Below, in pieces: positions 55,172-63,794 of a DNA stretch of 64,000 nucleotides. The notes under the pieces were generated by a model, which did no database searches, had not been told where the DNA came from, and worked only from the letters and a program-made list of their open reading frames with translations. The stretch is taken from positions 3,393,001 through 3,457,000 of the forward strand of contig NZ_LT629735.1 of the NCBI RefSeq assembly GCF_900104925.1, in the 5' to 3' direction. Made by a program: the position numbers and the translations under genes. Numbering within the stretch: the stretch's first letter is position 1; each line of letters starts with the position of its first letter. The stretch comes from Opitutus sp. GAS368. GTDB taxonomy: Bacteria > Verrucomicrobiota > Verrucomicrobiia > Opitutales > Opitutaceae.

Positions 55172-55993
55172 TCAGGCGTAGGGGGAGCGGACCGGCGGCT
55201 TGATGGCGGGGGGCAGGGCGGAGATGTGGCCCCGGATCAGATCAAGGCGTTGCTTGACATATCCGGTGAGCGCCACGACATCGGCGCCAATGCCGATGAC
55301 ATGGTAGCCCTCGGCGACGAGGTCGGCCATCGGGGCGATGAGCCCGGCGGTCATGCAGAACTTGCCGTGCTGGCGGGCGGCGGCGGCGATACGCCGCCGG
55401 GCGGCCACGACCTCGGGGGCGTCGAGCTGGCCCGCCTTGCCGATCCGGTGGCTGAAATCACCGGGGCCGAAAAGGATGCCGTCGAAGCCGGGCACGGCGG
55501 CGATCGCCTCGACGTTCTCCAGGGCCTCCGGCGACTCGATCTGCAGGATCACGATCCGTTCGCTGTTGGAATGGCGGATGTAGTCCTCCAGCGGAACCAG
55601 GCAGAACTGACCGTCGGTGTTGCCGCCATCGAGGGCGCGCTTGCCGACGGGATGGAAGCGGACCCACTCGACGATCTGGCGCGCCTCCGCGGCGCTGGCG
55701 ACGTGCGGCACGATGATGCCGGTGGCGTCGGCTTCGAAGGGGCGGATGTAGTCGCTGTAGCTGCCCCGGCCGACCCGCACCAGCGAGTCGATGTTGTGCA
55801 CCCGGGCGGCGCGGATCTGGTTTTCGAGGCCGATCCAGTCGTTGGGCACATGTTCGGTGCAGAGCCAGACGGCATCGGCGCCGCACAGGCCGGCGATCTC
55901 GGTGACGCGCGGGTCGGAGAGATTCACCTTCAGGACGGTGGGCAGTTGTTTTTCGCGGAGGAGCTTGAGCACCCGACTGGAGCGGAGTTTCAT
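55172..55993 (-). CDS. HpcH/HpaI-type 2-oxo acid aldolase
   Basis: 273 residues from the ATG at 55993 (MKLRSSRVLKLLREKQLPTVL). HpcH/HpaI landmarks: LCGADAVWLCTEHVPND (E), SLVRVGRGSYSDYIRPF (R), GIIVPHVASAAEAR, ILQIESPEALENVEAIA (E metal ligand) and GFDGILFGPGDFSHRIG (D ligand). These metal-dependent enzymes split or form 4-hydroxy-2-oxo acids such as 2-keto-3-deoxy sugar acids. A C-C cleavage step in a sugar-acid pathway is therefore likely, and a synthetic aldol direction is possible. Confidence 0.9.
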   Translation of the reverse strand: MKLRSSRVLKLLREKQLPTVLKVNLSDPRVTEIAGLCGADAVWLCTEHVPNDWIGLENQIRAARVHNIDSLVRVGRGSYSDYIRPFEADATGIIVPHVASAAEARQIVEWVRFHPVGKRALDGGNTDGQFCLVPLEDYIRHSNSERIVILQIESPEALENVEAIAAVPGFDGILFGPGDFSHRIGKAGQLDAPEVVAARRRIAAAARQHGKFCMTAGLIAPMADLVAEGYHVIGIGADVVALTGYVKQRLDLIRGHISALPPAIKPPVRSPYA

Positions 55994-56033
55994 AATGGGA
56001 AAGGAGGGGAGGGAGGGCGGAGCGGGAAAAAAT

Positions 56034-56993
56034 TCAGATTTCGGCCAGGGCCACCTCGCGGCCGCCCTGTTCGCGGCTGCGGAGGGCGGCAATGAGGAGC
56101 TGCATGAGCTCGACGGTCTCGTCGAAGGGGAAGGGGCGCCGGCCGGTGCGCAGGTAGCCGATGAACGCCTCGAGCTGGGACTTGAACGAGAAGAAGGTGT
56201 CGCCGGTCGCCACATTCACGTGGCCGGCCGTCCCGATGAGCTGAAGCAGGCCGAAGCCGCCATACATGTCGGTATTGGCCACGACGACCACATCGGCCCC
56301 GCCGCGATGCTTGAGGTGGACGACATTGCGGTCGGGCGTGCCCGTGTTGCGCGCGCTGACGAAACCGGGCCCCAGGATCGGATACATGCCCTCGAGCGCA
56401 TGGATGCCGTAGGTTTCCCAGCTCTTGGGCGTGGTAATGCTCACATAGCGCAGATCGCCCAGTTCGCGGGTGGAGATCCGGTAGGGCAGGTATTCCTTGG
56501 CGTAGCGCATGCTGCTGGACGACATGATCGCCCGGCCGGCGGCGACCCATGCCCGGAAGACCTGCAGGTCGGCCGCGTTGTCCGTGAGCGGCTTGTCGAT
56601 GAAGACCGGCAGGCCGGCCTCGACGAACGGCCGCGCGCGCGCGACGTGCTCGCCGCCGATGTCGGTCGCGATGATGACGGCGTCCACGTGGCCGATCACA
56701 TCCGTGGGTTGCTTCACGACATGCGGGATGAGGGAGCAATGCGCGACGTGCTCGGCGGTGAAGCCGCCGTTGCCGATGCAGCAGATGTGGGTGACCTTGG
56801 CGCCGGGGATGGTGAGCGTGTCGGCCGGCTGCTTGTTCAGGTAGACCGGGATGCCGGCGAAGGGGCACTCCTTGGTCATCGCCTCGCGATTGTAGCCGTT
56901 GAACATCGCGCTCCAGGAATACGGGTGGCCGTTGCCCGGCGTGGAACCGATCAGGGCGAGGCGGATGGCTTGGGGATGGGGGACAAGGCTCAT
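56034..56993 (-). CDS. Gfo/Idh/MocA-family oxidoreductase, atypical Rossmann loop
   Basis: 319 residues from the ATG at 56993. The first strand LALIGSTPGNGHPYSWSAMF lacks the usual G-x-G-x-x-G, having G-S-T-P-G-N-G-H-P instead, followed by NGYNREAMTKECPFAGIPVYL. The E-K-P motif is changed to VFIDKPLTDN. The C-terminal half (WETYGIHALEGMYPILGPGF) is a shortened alpha/beta domain. This subtype occurs in sugar clusters with SDRs and aldolases; its reaction is not known to me. It starts 17 bases after the ferritin-like gene. Confidence 0.8.
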   Translation of the reverse strand: MSLVPHPQAIRLALIGSTPGNGHPYSWSAMFNGYNREAMTKECPFAGIPVYLNKQPADTLTIPGAKVTHICCIGNGGFTAEHVAHCSLIPHVVKQPTDVIGHVDAVIIATDIGGEHVARARPFVEAGLPVFIDKPLTDNAADLQVFRAWVAAGRAIMSSSSMRYAKEYLPYRISTRELGDLRYVSITTPKSWETYGIHALEGMYPILGPGFVSARNTGTPDRNVVHLKHRGGADVVVVANTDMYGGFGLLQLIGTAGHVNVATGDTFFSFKSQLEAFIGYLRTGRRPFPFDETVELMQLLIAALRSREQGGREVALAEI

Positions 56994-57010
56994 GGGGACG
57001 GAAGCGGGGG

Positions 57011-58288
57011 TTACTCGACGTTGATCGTCAGTTTGCCGGAGCGATACTGCTCCTCCCAGACTTTCAGGACCCCGGTGGTGTATTCCTCGAGCGAGCGCTT
57101 TTCGCCGACATGCTTGAGCAGCTCGGGCAGCCACCGGCGGCCGAAACGCACGTGCTGCGTCTCGTCGGCGATGTCATACCGCACGAACTGCTCGCTGAGG
57201 CGGTCGCCGGACTCCTCGTGCGCCTTCACGCGGCGGTGCCGGTAGGGGAAGGCGTGCACCTCGTTGCCCATGGTCAGCAGGCAATACTGCATGACCGGCG
57301 GAAACTGGCTGCGCCATTTGTAGATGTGCAGATACTGCGGCGAGGCGAAGGGGTCCATGCCGTGCGCGCGCATCCATTCGTAGCCCATGAGGCAGTGCCG
57401 CACCTCGTCGTAAAGGTGGCGCGCGGTATCGTATTGGAATTCCCACGGCATGCGCGGAACGGAGAACATGACCAGGGCCACGGTCTCGGCCGCCAGCATT
57501 TCGGTCGAATAGCGCTCGAATTCCTCGACGGTGTGTCCGCGGTAGTCCTCCTCCGGCGGCATCACCCCGGGGTCGGCCTGGCGCTGGGTGAAACGCGCAT
57601 CGCGGCCGGCTTCCCGCGGGGCCACGAACTCCGTGCGGGCCTTCGGCGCCCGGGGCGTGGCGGAGGGACGCGGCTCGCGGCCGGAGATCCCGCCGGCGGC
57701 AGCCAGGAGCTGGCGCAGGTAATTCTCCCAGGCCCGCGTCGCGGCCTGTTCGCGGCCGGCGGGTGCGACCGGCGCCAGCAGCGCCTCGGCCCGGGCCGAT
57801 TGGGCGCGCAGGTCGAGCAGGGCATGCGTGATCACATGGACGCTCGGCTGGTCGCTGTTGGGAAAGGTGGCGGTCTCGTGGGACTCGAGCGCGCGGATCA
57901 GGCTGGGGGTGATGACGCGGTAGAGGCCGGCGGCCAGGGCGAATTCGTCCGGAGCATGCAGCGCCTCGCGCATCAGGGTCACCAGCGCGGCATCATCGGG
58001 CGTCTGGAAGGCCGGCGACTGTATTTCGCGCAGCCGCAGGTAGAGGGCGTTCACGTGCTGCGAATACTCCCAGATCGTGCGGCCCAGCTCGCATTTCAGC
58101 TCGAAGGTCTCGGTGCGGGGCAGCCAGCCGGCCAGAATCCGCATGCCTTCCTGCTCGACGAAGCGGTATCGGTTCAGGAGGCGGCGGTTCTCGTCGATGG
58201 CGAGCACCGCCGCGTCGCGCTTGGCGGCGGCCGGCTGGTGCGCAGTCGGGGAACCGGGCGGTTTTGATCTGGCGGCGCGGGCTTTCAT
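57011..58288 (-). CDS. Ferritin-like diiron-domain protein of unknown function
   Basis: 425 residues. Two helical halves separated by a proline/alanine-rich linker (about 210-250). In the second half carboxylate and histidine residues recur on helices: TEMLAAETVALVMFSVPRMP, HLYDEVRHCLMGYEWM (E-x-x-H), MGNEVHAFPYRHRRV (E-x-x-H) and YDIADETQHVRFGRRW (E-x-x-H), consistent with a diiron ferritin-like (DUF455-type) centre. Such proteins can be oxygenases or storage proteins. Its place between two Gfo/Idh genes suggests an oxidative step. It overlaps the upstream gene by 4 bases. Confidence 0.72.
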   Translation of the reverse strand: MKARAARSKPPGSPTAHQPAAAKRDAAVLAIDENRRLLNRYRFVEQEGMRILAGWLPRTETFELKCELGRTIWEYSQHVNALYLRLREIQSPAFQTPDDAALVTLMREALHAPDEFALAAGLYRVITPSLIRALESHETATFPNSDQPSVHVITHALLDLRAQSARAEALLAPVAPAGREQAATRAWENYLRQLLAAAGGISGREPRPSATPRAPKARTEFVAPREAGRDARFTQRQADPGVMPPEEDYRGHTVEEFERYSTEMLAAETVALVMFSVPRMPWEFQYDTARHLYDEVRHCLMGYEWMRAHGMDPFASPQYLHIYKWRSQFPPVMQYCLLTMGNEVHAFPYRHRRVKAHEESGDRLSEQFVRYDIADETQHVRFGRRWLPELLKHVGEKRSLEEYTTGVLKVWEEQYRSGKLTINVE

Positions 58289-59322
58289 GGGTTCGGGGGG
58301 TTCTGGAGACAGTCCGGCACGGTGGCGCAGTGCACGCGCGCGCCGGTTTCAGCGGAGGCGATGGCCGAGAGGTTGAAGCGGAGGGTCTGGAGAGCGGCCT
58401 CGAGCGAGCACATCGGCGCGGACTTGCCCTCGATGAGGTCCAGGAAGCGGTTGGCCTGGCTCTGGAACGGCGCGTCGCGATCCGCGGCCGGCACCTCGTG
58501 CCAGGTCCAGTCCTTGTCGCCGAGCCGGAACGAGCCCCACCGGCGGTGGTGCAGCTCGATCTTCACGCTGCCCCGGGCGGTGTTGAACTGCAGCGTGCTC
58601 TCGTTGGGGGCCTGGAATTGGTTCAGGGTGTAATTGACCAGGACGCGGCCGTGGCGCGCGCTCAGGTTGACCGTGTCCTCAACGGTGACTTCCGGCAGCG
58701 CCTGATGGGCGCAGTCGCAGAGGACGCTGTCGGTCGGTCCGAGCACGCTTTCCATCCAGTTGGCCGTATGCGTCAGCGCATCCTGAATCGCCCCGCCGCC
58801 GGTGCGCCGGTCGCGGTAGTAGGTTTTGGCGTAGGGCACGGCATGGGCCGGGCGGCCGCCGGGAAAATACTGCCCGCTCGTGCAGGTGGCGTGCAGCACG
58901 GGCCCGAGCTCGCCCGCCTGCAGGAACTCCCGCGCCTGCGTCAGGAGCGGGTAGACGTGCAGCACATAGGCGACCACCGCCCGGCGGCGCGTGGCGTCCC
59001 GCAGGGCGATGAGGTCGGCCACGCCGGCCAGGGACTGGGAGAGCGGCTTCTCAATGAGGACATCCAGACCTCGCTGCAGCGCCTGCGTGGCCATGGGCAC
59101 ATGGAACGGGGCGGGCGTGCAAACGACCACGGCGCCGAATTGCCCGCTGGCGATGGCCTGTTGCCAGTCGGTGGCGACCGGGGCGTGGTAGGTTTTCGCA
59201 ATGGTTTGCAGCAAAACCGGATCCGTGTCGCAGGCCGTCACCCGCGCCCGCCCGGTATTCAGGAAGCAGCGCAAATGCCTCTCACCAATACTGCCGGCGC
59301 CGATGACGAGAATGGAATGCAT
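58285..59322 (-). CDS. Gfo/Idh/MocA-family oxidoreductase
   Basis: 345 residues from the ATG at 59322 (MHSILVIGAGSIGERHLRCFLNTG). Classic GAGSIGERH NAD(P) loop, DVLIEKPLSQSLAGV with the E-K-P motif, and GGGAIQDALTHTANWMESVLG with the conserved G-G-x-x-x-D-x-x-x-H. It would oxidise a sugar or inositol-type ring hydroxyl. First gene of the minus-strand operon that runs to 49557. A TGTATACA word lies 100 bases upstream. Confidence 0.9.
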   Translation of the reverse strand: MHSILVIGAGSIGERHLRCFLNTGRARVTACDTDPVLLQTIAKTYHAPVATDWQQAIASGQFGAVVVCTPAPFHVPMATQALQRGLDVLIEKPLSQSLAGVADLIALRDATRRRAVVAYVLHVYPLLTQAREFLQAGELGPVLHATCTSGQYFPGGRPAHAVPYAKTYYRDRRTGGGAIQDALTHTANWMESVLGPTDSVLCDCAHQALPEVTVEDTVNLSARHGRVLVNYTLNQFQAPNESTLQFNTARGSVKIELHHRRWGSFRLGDKDWTWHEVPAADRDAPFQSQANRFLDLIEGKSAPMCSLEAALQTLRFNLSAIASAETGARVHCATVPDCLQNPPNP

Positions 59323-59421
59323 GGGTGAAGATAAGCCTAGATTCGTTGAAGAATCAGCCACGGGACCGCGCGAAACTCAAAAAATGACACGGTAGCCGCG
59401 GAGGAACTGGATGGTTTTATA

Positions 59422-59429
59422 TGTATACA
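59422..59429. promoter_or_regulatory. TGTATACA palindrome upstream of the oxidoreductase operon
   Basis: Perfect 8-base palindrome in an AT-rich stretch (ttttatatgtatacacacg). The same word lies upstream of the TonB receptor gene at 60690-60697. A GntR- or LacI-type operator is a possible reading. Confidence 0.35.
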
Positions 59430-59540
59430 CACGTATTTTCATTTACGAGGATAAAGTGTCAACACCGATGTTGCCGGCGAATCGCGCCCCGCAGGCGGGT
59501 GCTCCGCTTCGATTTTCCCGGGATGTCTCAGCAGTTGGGT

Positions 59541-60527
59541 TCACCGATTTTCGGTCAAATGGGTGGCCCTCAGGCGCAGGACGGCCCAAGCCGCGCCGAT
59601 GCGCGTGTCTGCATCCTTTGCGGCCAGGATGATTTCCAGCCGGCCGGCATTTTCCACCGGCCAGAGGTGCATGAGGGTCAGGGATATCTCGGATCGCCCT
59701 GAAGCGGTTGGTTCGGCCAGGAGCCGGCTGAGGCGGTCAATGTAGTCTTGTTGCAATTCCCTTCTTTCGGTGAGTACGGCGAGCGCGCAGAGCAAATAAG
59801 GATAGGCGACCGAACCGGCTGGTTCGCTCGACCAGGCGCGGGCCAAGGCGGCGGATACACTTTTCCCCGCCAGGTGATCGCGTTTCAGGATGTAGGCCGC
59901 GCGGAGTCGCGCGACCGGGTCCGTCGCGCTCAAGCCGTCCACGATTCGGGGCAGCGCATCGGGCGCGCCATTGATATGCAGGACCCACCAGGGCAACGGT
60001 GCCTCGGCAGGAGTCGCGTGGATGGCGAAATTCCGGATCGCGTCGAGTTCGGTCCGGTCGAGATGCACGTGCAATTTTCCCAGCGTTTCCAAGGCCTGCA
60101 GCCGGTCGCCGGCCGCCGCGTCGAGCGCGACCTTGCGCACACGGCCGATCCATTCGTCCCGCTCGACGGCCGTGGCGCTGGCCAACGCCAGCACGCGCCA
60201 TGTCCCGATGCGCGCGCCGGCCGCGGTCGCGCCGGTACCGGCGCCGGCAAAAGCCGCCCGCACGGATTCGCCGGACCCGGTGTCGAGGAGGGCCTCGGCG
60301 GCGTGAATGCGGACGAAACCCGATTCCTCCCGCAGGGCACGCTCGAGGACCTCGCGGGCCCGGGATTGCAATGGGGGGAGGTCGGCGGCGGCGGTGAAAC
60401 CAAGCGAGCTTAGAAAAAGGAGCATAAGTCCAAGCGGCAGTCGTTTGGCACAGGGTTGTCTTTTCGGGCCGATCCCTAGCGCCGGTTCACGGGGTAGACG
60501 CCGGTAGGTGGTGGGGGTGGTTATCAT
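59541..60527 (-). CDS. HEAT-repeat-like exported protein
   Basis: 328 residues from the ATG at 60527, or about 294 from 60425 (MLLFLSSLGFTAAADLPPLQ), which would start a signal peptide directly. The body is a series of helical pairs: SRAREVLERALREESGFVRI, HAAEALLDTGSGESVRAAFA, RVRKVALDAAAGDRLQALET, VARLRAAYILKRDH, EISLTLMHLWPVEN and TRIGAAWAVLRLRATHL, which read as HEAT-like repeats. A periplasmic scaffold is plausible. It faces away from the TonB receptor gene, with 200 bases between them. Confidence 0.78.
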   Translation of the reverse strand: MITTPTTYRRLPREPALGIGPKRQPCAKRLPLGLMLLFLSSLGFTAAADLPPLQSRAREVLERALREESGFVRIHAAEALLDTGSGESVRAAFAGAGTGATAAGARIGTWRVLALASATAVERDEWIGRVRKVALDAAAGDRLQALETLGKLHVHLDRTELDAIRNFAIHATPAEAPLPWWVLHINGAPDALPRIVDGLSATDPVARLRAAYILKRDHLAGKSVSAALARAWSSEPAGSVAYPYLLCALAVLTERRELQQDYIDRLSRLLAEPTASGRSEISLTLMHLWPVENAGRLEIILAAKDADTRIGAAWAVLRLRATHLTENR

Positions 60528-60731
60528 TTTTGGAAAGGGATTGTTCGTTGGGGAATACGTCCCCGGATGAGTCCGGTCCGGATGGGGAGTCGAATTGAGG
60601 TTCGGTATCGGTGTCGGTGCTGGAGAAATGGGCGCGGGTCAATTTCAGGTGAAATAATGGATTGACTGATGGGCACAGGTGTATTGCTCTGTATACAAGA
60701 TTTGCAAGCTGGCACTTAACCCAACTAACCA
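60528..60731. promoter_or_regulatory. Divergent regulatory region with TGTATACA
   Basis: Divergent intergenic region between the HEAT protein and TonB receptor genes. TTGACT at 60663-60668 and TGTATACA at 60690-60697 (the inner TATACA could be a -10) are visible, but their spacing of 23 bases is too long for a standard promoter. No repeat elements are present here, in contrast to most intergenic DNA of the window. Confidence 0.4.
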
Positions 60732-62927
60732 ATGAATATTGTTCCGGTGATCGAAGCTTTGCGTCGTCGTGCAGTTTTTGTCTGCGCGACTTTTCTGGCC
60801 CTGACGACAGGGGTTCACGCCCAAGTGGCCGCGTCGGCGCCCGCCGACAGCAAGAAGGCGGATGATGTCCTGAACCTGTCGGTCTACCGCGTTAACTCGA
60901 CTCAGGATACCGGCTACAACGCGACGAGCGCGACGCCGTTCAAAACGAAGCAGGCGATGTCCGACATCCCGCAGTCCATCACGGTGGTCACGCGCGACAT
61001 GCTCAACGACCTCGGCGAAGTGGACCTGGAAAAGGTGCTGACCTACGTGGGTGGCGTGCCGCTCTTCAGCGGTGAACTCTACCAATTGCGCGGGAGCAAC
61101 GCCTTGTCCACCTACCCGGTGGTGGATGGACAGATCGACCGCACGGTCTTCATGGACAATGTCTACATCGACTCGATGGAGATCATCCGTGGCCCGGCGG
61201 CCTTGCTGTATCCCAATTCGAATCTCACGGGTATTATCAACAAAACCACCAAACGACCCCAGGCCCGGCCGATGAGCTCACTTTCGCTGAGTGTGACGGA
61301 CTTCGGCCAGTGGCGTCTCGTGGGCGACACGACGGGCCCGATCGGGAAGCTGGGCGATGGCCAGGTCAACTATCGCCTGGTTGGCGGGCTGCAGCGCGGA
61401 GATGCCTATTTCACCAACACCAAGGAGGACCGGACGATGTTCCATCCTTCCGTGCAGTGGGAGGATGAAAACACCACGGCCATGATCGCCTTCGATTATC
61501 AGAAGATTGTCCGGCCCTCGAATCCCACCGGCATTCTGCAGCCGAATGGCGTGGTTTTCACCGGCAACGGCCGCGAGAACAGCCTTTTCATGCCGCCGGG
61601 CGCCTCCGAGACGCACGAGCACCAAGGGGTTCGCGGCCTCGTGACACACAGGCTTTCACGCAATTGGGAAACCCGGCTCGGATTGGATTATAACCATCTG
61701 CATCGGACCGGCTCCATTGTCTTGCCCACGGGCGGCGTCAATTGGGACACCCGCACGATCAGCTTTTTCAATCGGCGCAATGACATCAAGTTGGATAATG
61801 CCTCCGTCTCCCTGGATACGAATGGAATCTACGAGATTGCCGGGATGAAATTCCAGAGCACCTTTGGCTTCACCATTACGACGCAAAAAGCGATCCAAGC
61901 GCTCTGGACCAACACCAATTTCGGCGGGCCCGGTGTCACCTTTAATGTGCGTCCGCTCGACAATCCCGACGTGAATTCCCTGCCGGTCCTGCCCTTCGAT
62001 TCCTATGTGGCCCCGGCCAATCCCGGCAGCCGGACCAAGGATACGTATGGGAATTTCTATTACCAGCAGAACATCGACGTGATCAAAGACCACCTGATCC
62101 TGGTGGGCGGCTACGCCAAGTTCACGGACGAAACCTCTCTCATATCGAACTTCACCACGACCACGCCGGCCAGTGTGGTTGGGATAAACAGTAATCTGCA
62201 CCGGTTCGGGGCGGTGGCTCAGTTCCTCGACAAGAAATTGTCATTCTATGCCATGACGGGCAACACCCAGTTGCCGCGGAGCCCCACGGCGATCCTGCAG
62301 GATGGGTCCTCGGCGCCCGCGCCTTCCGGCAGTGGCAAGGAAATTGGCACCAAAGTGAGCCTGTTCAATAATCGAGTAAATGCGACCGTGTCTTACTTCG
62401 ATCTCAAGACCAGCGGCCTGAGTGTGTTCGGCGGTGTTTTGCCCGATGGCCGCTCCTACAATATCCCAGTCGGTCAGACCAGGGCCAAGGGTGTTGACGG
62501 GGAGATCGGCGTCGGCGTCACCCGGGAATTCGAGCTGGTCTGCAATTTCTACACCGGCACCGTGAAGGATCAGAACGGAAATCCCGTCGACAATTCCTAC
62601 AAGAACACGGTCGGTATCCTCTCGAAATATAGCTTCCGCGACGGTCCGCTGAAAGGCCTCGAGCTCGGCGCCGGTGGTTATCGCACCGGAGGCCGCGTCA
62701 CGGCCACGGGAGCACTGACCTACGTCGGCAAACCCGCGTTCATCGAGAACAAGGCGGAGCCCATCGTGAAGCTCTTCGCCAACTACGCGGTCACCCAGCA
62801 TCTCTCCCTGAAGCTGCAGTTGGATAATCTCTTCGACAAGGTCGTGCCCCTGGCCATCAACTCGGCGGTGCTGGCCGAGGTAAATCTTCCGCGCACCTTC
62901 ACGATGCGCGCTGATTACAAGTTCTGA
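60732..62927 (+). CDS. TonB-dependent outer-membrane receptor
   Basis: 731 residues. Signal peptide MNIVPVIEALRRRAVFVCAT to about VHA-Q. A TonB-box-like segment (VLNLSVYRVNS), plug domain AMSDIPQSITVVTRDMLNDLG, YQLRGSNALSTYPVVDGQ, YIDSMEIIRGPAALLYPNSN and GIINKTTKRP, then a 22-strand-type barrel ending in the outer-membrane signature FTMRADYKF. Closest in style to siderophore/ferric-type receptors, but in Verrucomicrobiota such receptors also serve other substrates. It could serve the oxidoreductase operon or the gluconate-type oxidase downstream. The shared TGTATACA upstream is suggestive only. Confidence 0.92.
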   Translation: MNIVPVIEALRRRAVFVCATFLALTTGVHAQVAASAPADSKKADDVLNLSVYRVNSTQDTGYNATSATPFKTKQAMSDIPQSITVVTRDMLNDLGEVDLEKVLTYVGGVPLFSGELYQLRGSNALSTYPVVDGQIDRTVFMDNVYIDSMEIIRGPAALLYPNSNLTGIINKTTKRPQARPMSSLSLSVTDFGQWRLVGDTTGPIGKLGDGQVNYRLVGGLQRGDAYFTNTKEDRTMFHPSVQWEDENTTAMIAFDYQKIVRPSNPTGILQPNGVVFTGNGRENSLFMPPGASETHEHQGVRGLVTHRLSRNWETRLGLDYNHLHRTGSIVLPTGGVNWDTRTISFFNRRNDIKLDNASVSLDTNGIYEIAGMKFQSTFGFTITTQKAIQALWTNTNFGGPGVTFNVRPLDNPDVNSLPVLPFDSYVAPANPGSRTKDTYGNFYYQQNIDVIKDHLILVGGYAKFTDETSLISNFTTTTPASVVGINSNLHRFGAVAQFLDKKLSFYAMTGNTQLPRSPTAILQDGSSAPAPSGSGKEIGTKVSLFNNRVNATVSYFDLKTSGLSVFGGVLPDGRSYNIPVGQTRAKGVDGEIGVGVTREFELVCNFYTGTVKDQNGNPVDNSYKNTVGILSKYSFRDGPLKGLELGAGGYRTGGRVTATGALTYVGKPAFIENKAEPIVKLFANYAVTQHLSLKLQLDNLFDKVVPLAINSAVLAEVNLPRTFTMRADYKF

Positions 62928-63037
62928 TTCCTGGTAGTGATGCTTTCCGCCGGTTTCCTCGCCCGGATTTTCCTCCGGCGCGGGAACCGGCGGTTTAGCG
63001 TCAGTGCCCAACGGTCGCCCCATCCCGCGTTGTCCCT

Positions 63038-63793
63038 GTGAACACGACACCTGACTCCGCTCCCGCCTCCTCACCGGGGTCGGGGCGACGGGCTTTCATT
63101 CAACGGGCGGCGGGTGCGGCTGCGTTGCTCTGCCTGCGCGGCGAAAGCGCGGCGGCTTCCGACTCTCCCGTCGGGCCTGCCGCCGCGCCGGACGCGGGCC
63201 CCCCGGACGGCGTCTACCTTTTCTTCAGCCCGGACGAGGCGGGATTGGTCGAGTCCTTGGTCGATCACATGTGTCCCCCCGATGAGCTCACTCCCGGTGG
63301 CGTTGACTGCGGCCTCGCGATCTTCATTGACCGCCAACTGGCCGGAGCCTTTGGCCAGGGCGATCGACTTTATCTGCACGGGCCATTTCGCGCCGGTCTG
63401 CCGGAAGACGGTTATCAGAGGCCCATGACCCCAGCTCAGTATTTCAAGGCCGGCGTCCGCGCCTTCGACGAGCACTGCCTTCGCCGCCAGGGGGCGGGCT
63501 TTGCCCGCCTCGACGCGTCCGCCAAGGAGCCGTCCCTGGTCGAGGTCGCCGCAGGACGATGGGACGATGCCACCGGGTTTCCGCTCGGGACCTGGTTCAA
63601 CGAGCTGATCTATCCGCTATTCGAGCAGGCGTGTTTTGCGGACCCGGCGTATGGCGGCAACCGCCGCAAGGTTTTCTGGAAAATGATCGGGTATCCGGGC
63701 CTGCCCGCGGTCAACGGTCTCAACATGGTCCGCTATCGCGGCAAACCCTTTCCCGGCGCGAGCATCCCGCAGTCGATGGAGGATTTTGCCTGA
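63038..63793 (+). CDS. Gluconate 2-dehydrogenase subunit 3-like protein
   Basis: 251 residues from a GTG start at 63038. A Tat-type signal (GRRAFIQRAAGAAALLCLRG) begins near residue 11, so export folded with its partner is expected. The body matches the gluconate 2-dehydrogenase gamma subunit: FFSPDEAGLVESLVDHMCPPD, DCGLAIFIDRQLAGAFGQGD, TWFNELIYPLFEQACFADP and GNRRKVFWKMIGYPG. It escorts and stabilises the flavoprotein subunit encoded immediately downstream (1 base gap to the next ATG). Confidence 0.9.
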   Translation: MNTTPDSAPASSPGSGRRAFIQRAAGAAALLCLRGESAAASDSPVGPAAAPDAGPPDGVYLFFSPDEAGLVESLVDHMCPPDELTPGGVDCGLAIFIDRQLAGAFGQGDRLYLHGPFRAGLPEDGYQRPMTPAQYFKAGVRAFDEHCLRRQGAGFARLDASAKEPSLVEVAAGRWDDATGFPLGTWFNELIYPLFEQACFADPAYGGNRRKVFWKMIGYPGLPAVNGLNMVRYRGKPFPGASIPQSMEDFA

Positions 63794-63794
63794 C

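Noticed and set aside
53062-55203. A 713-codon open frame on the plus strand.
   Set aside because: It lies antisense to the hisD-like and SDR genes, whose motifs are intact. Its translation is the Gly/Ala/Asp-rich pattern produced opposite GC-rich genes. Similar shadows at 77-1486, 4466-6013, 55791-57245 and 12335-13438 are rejected for the same reason.
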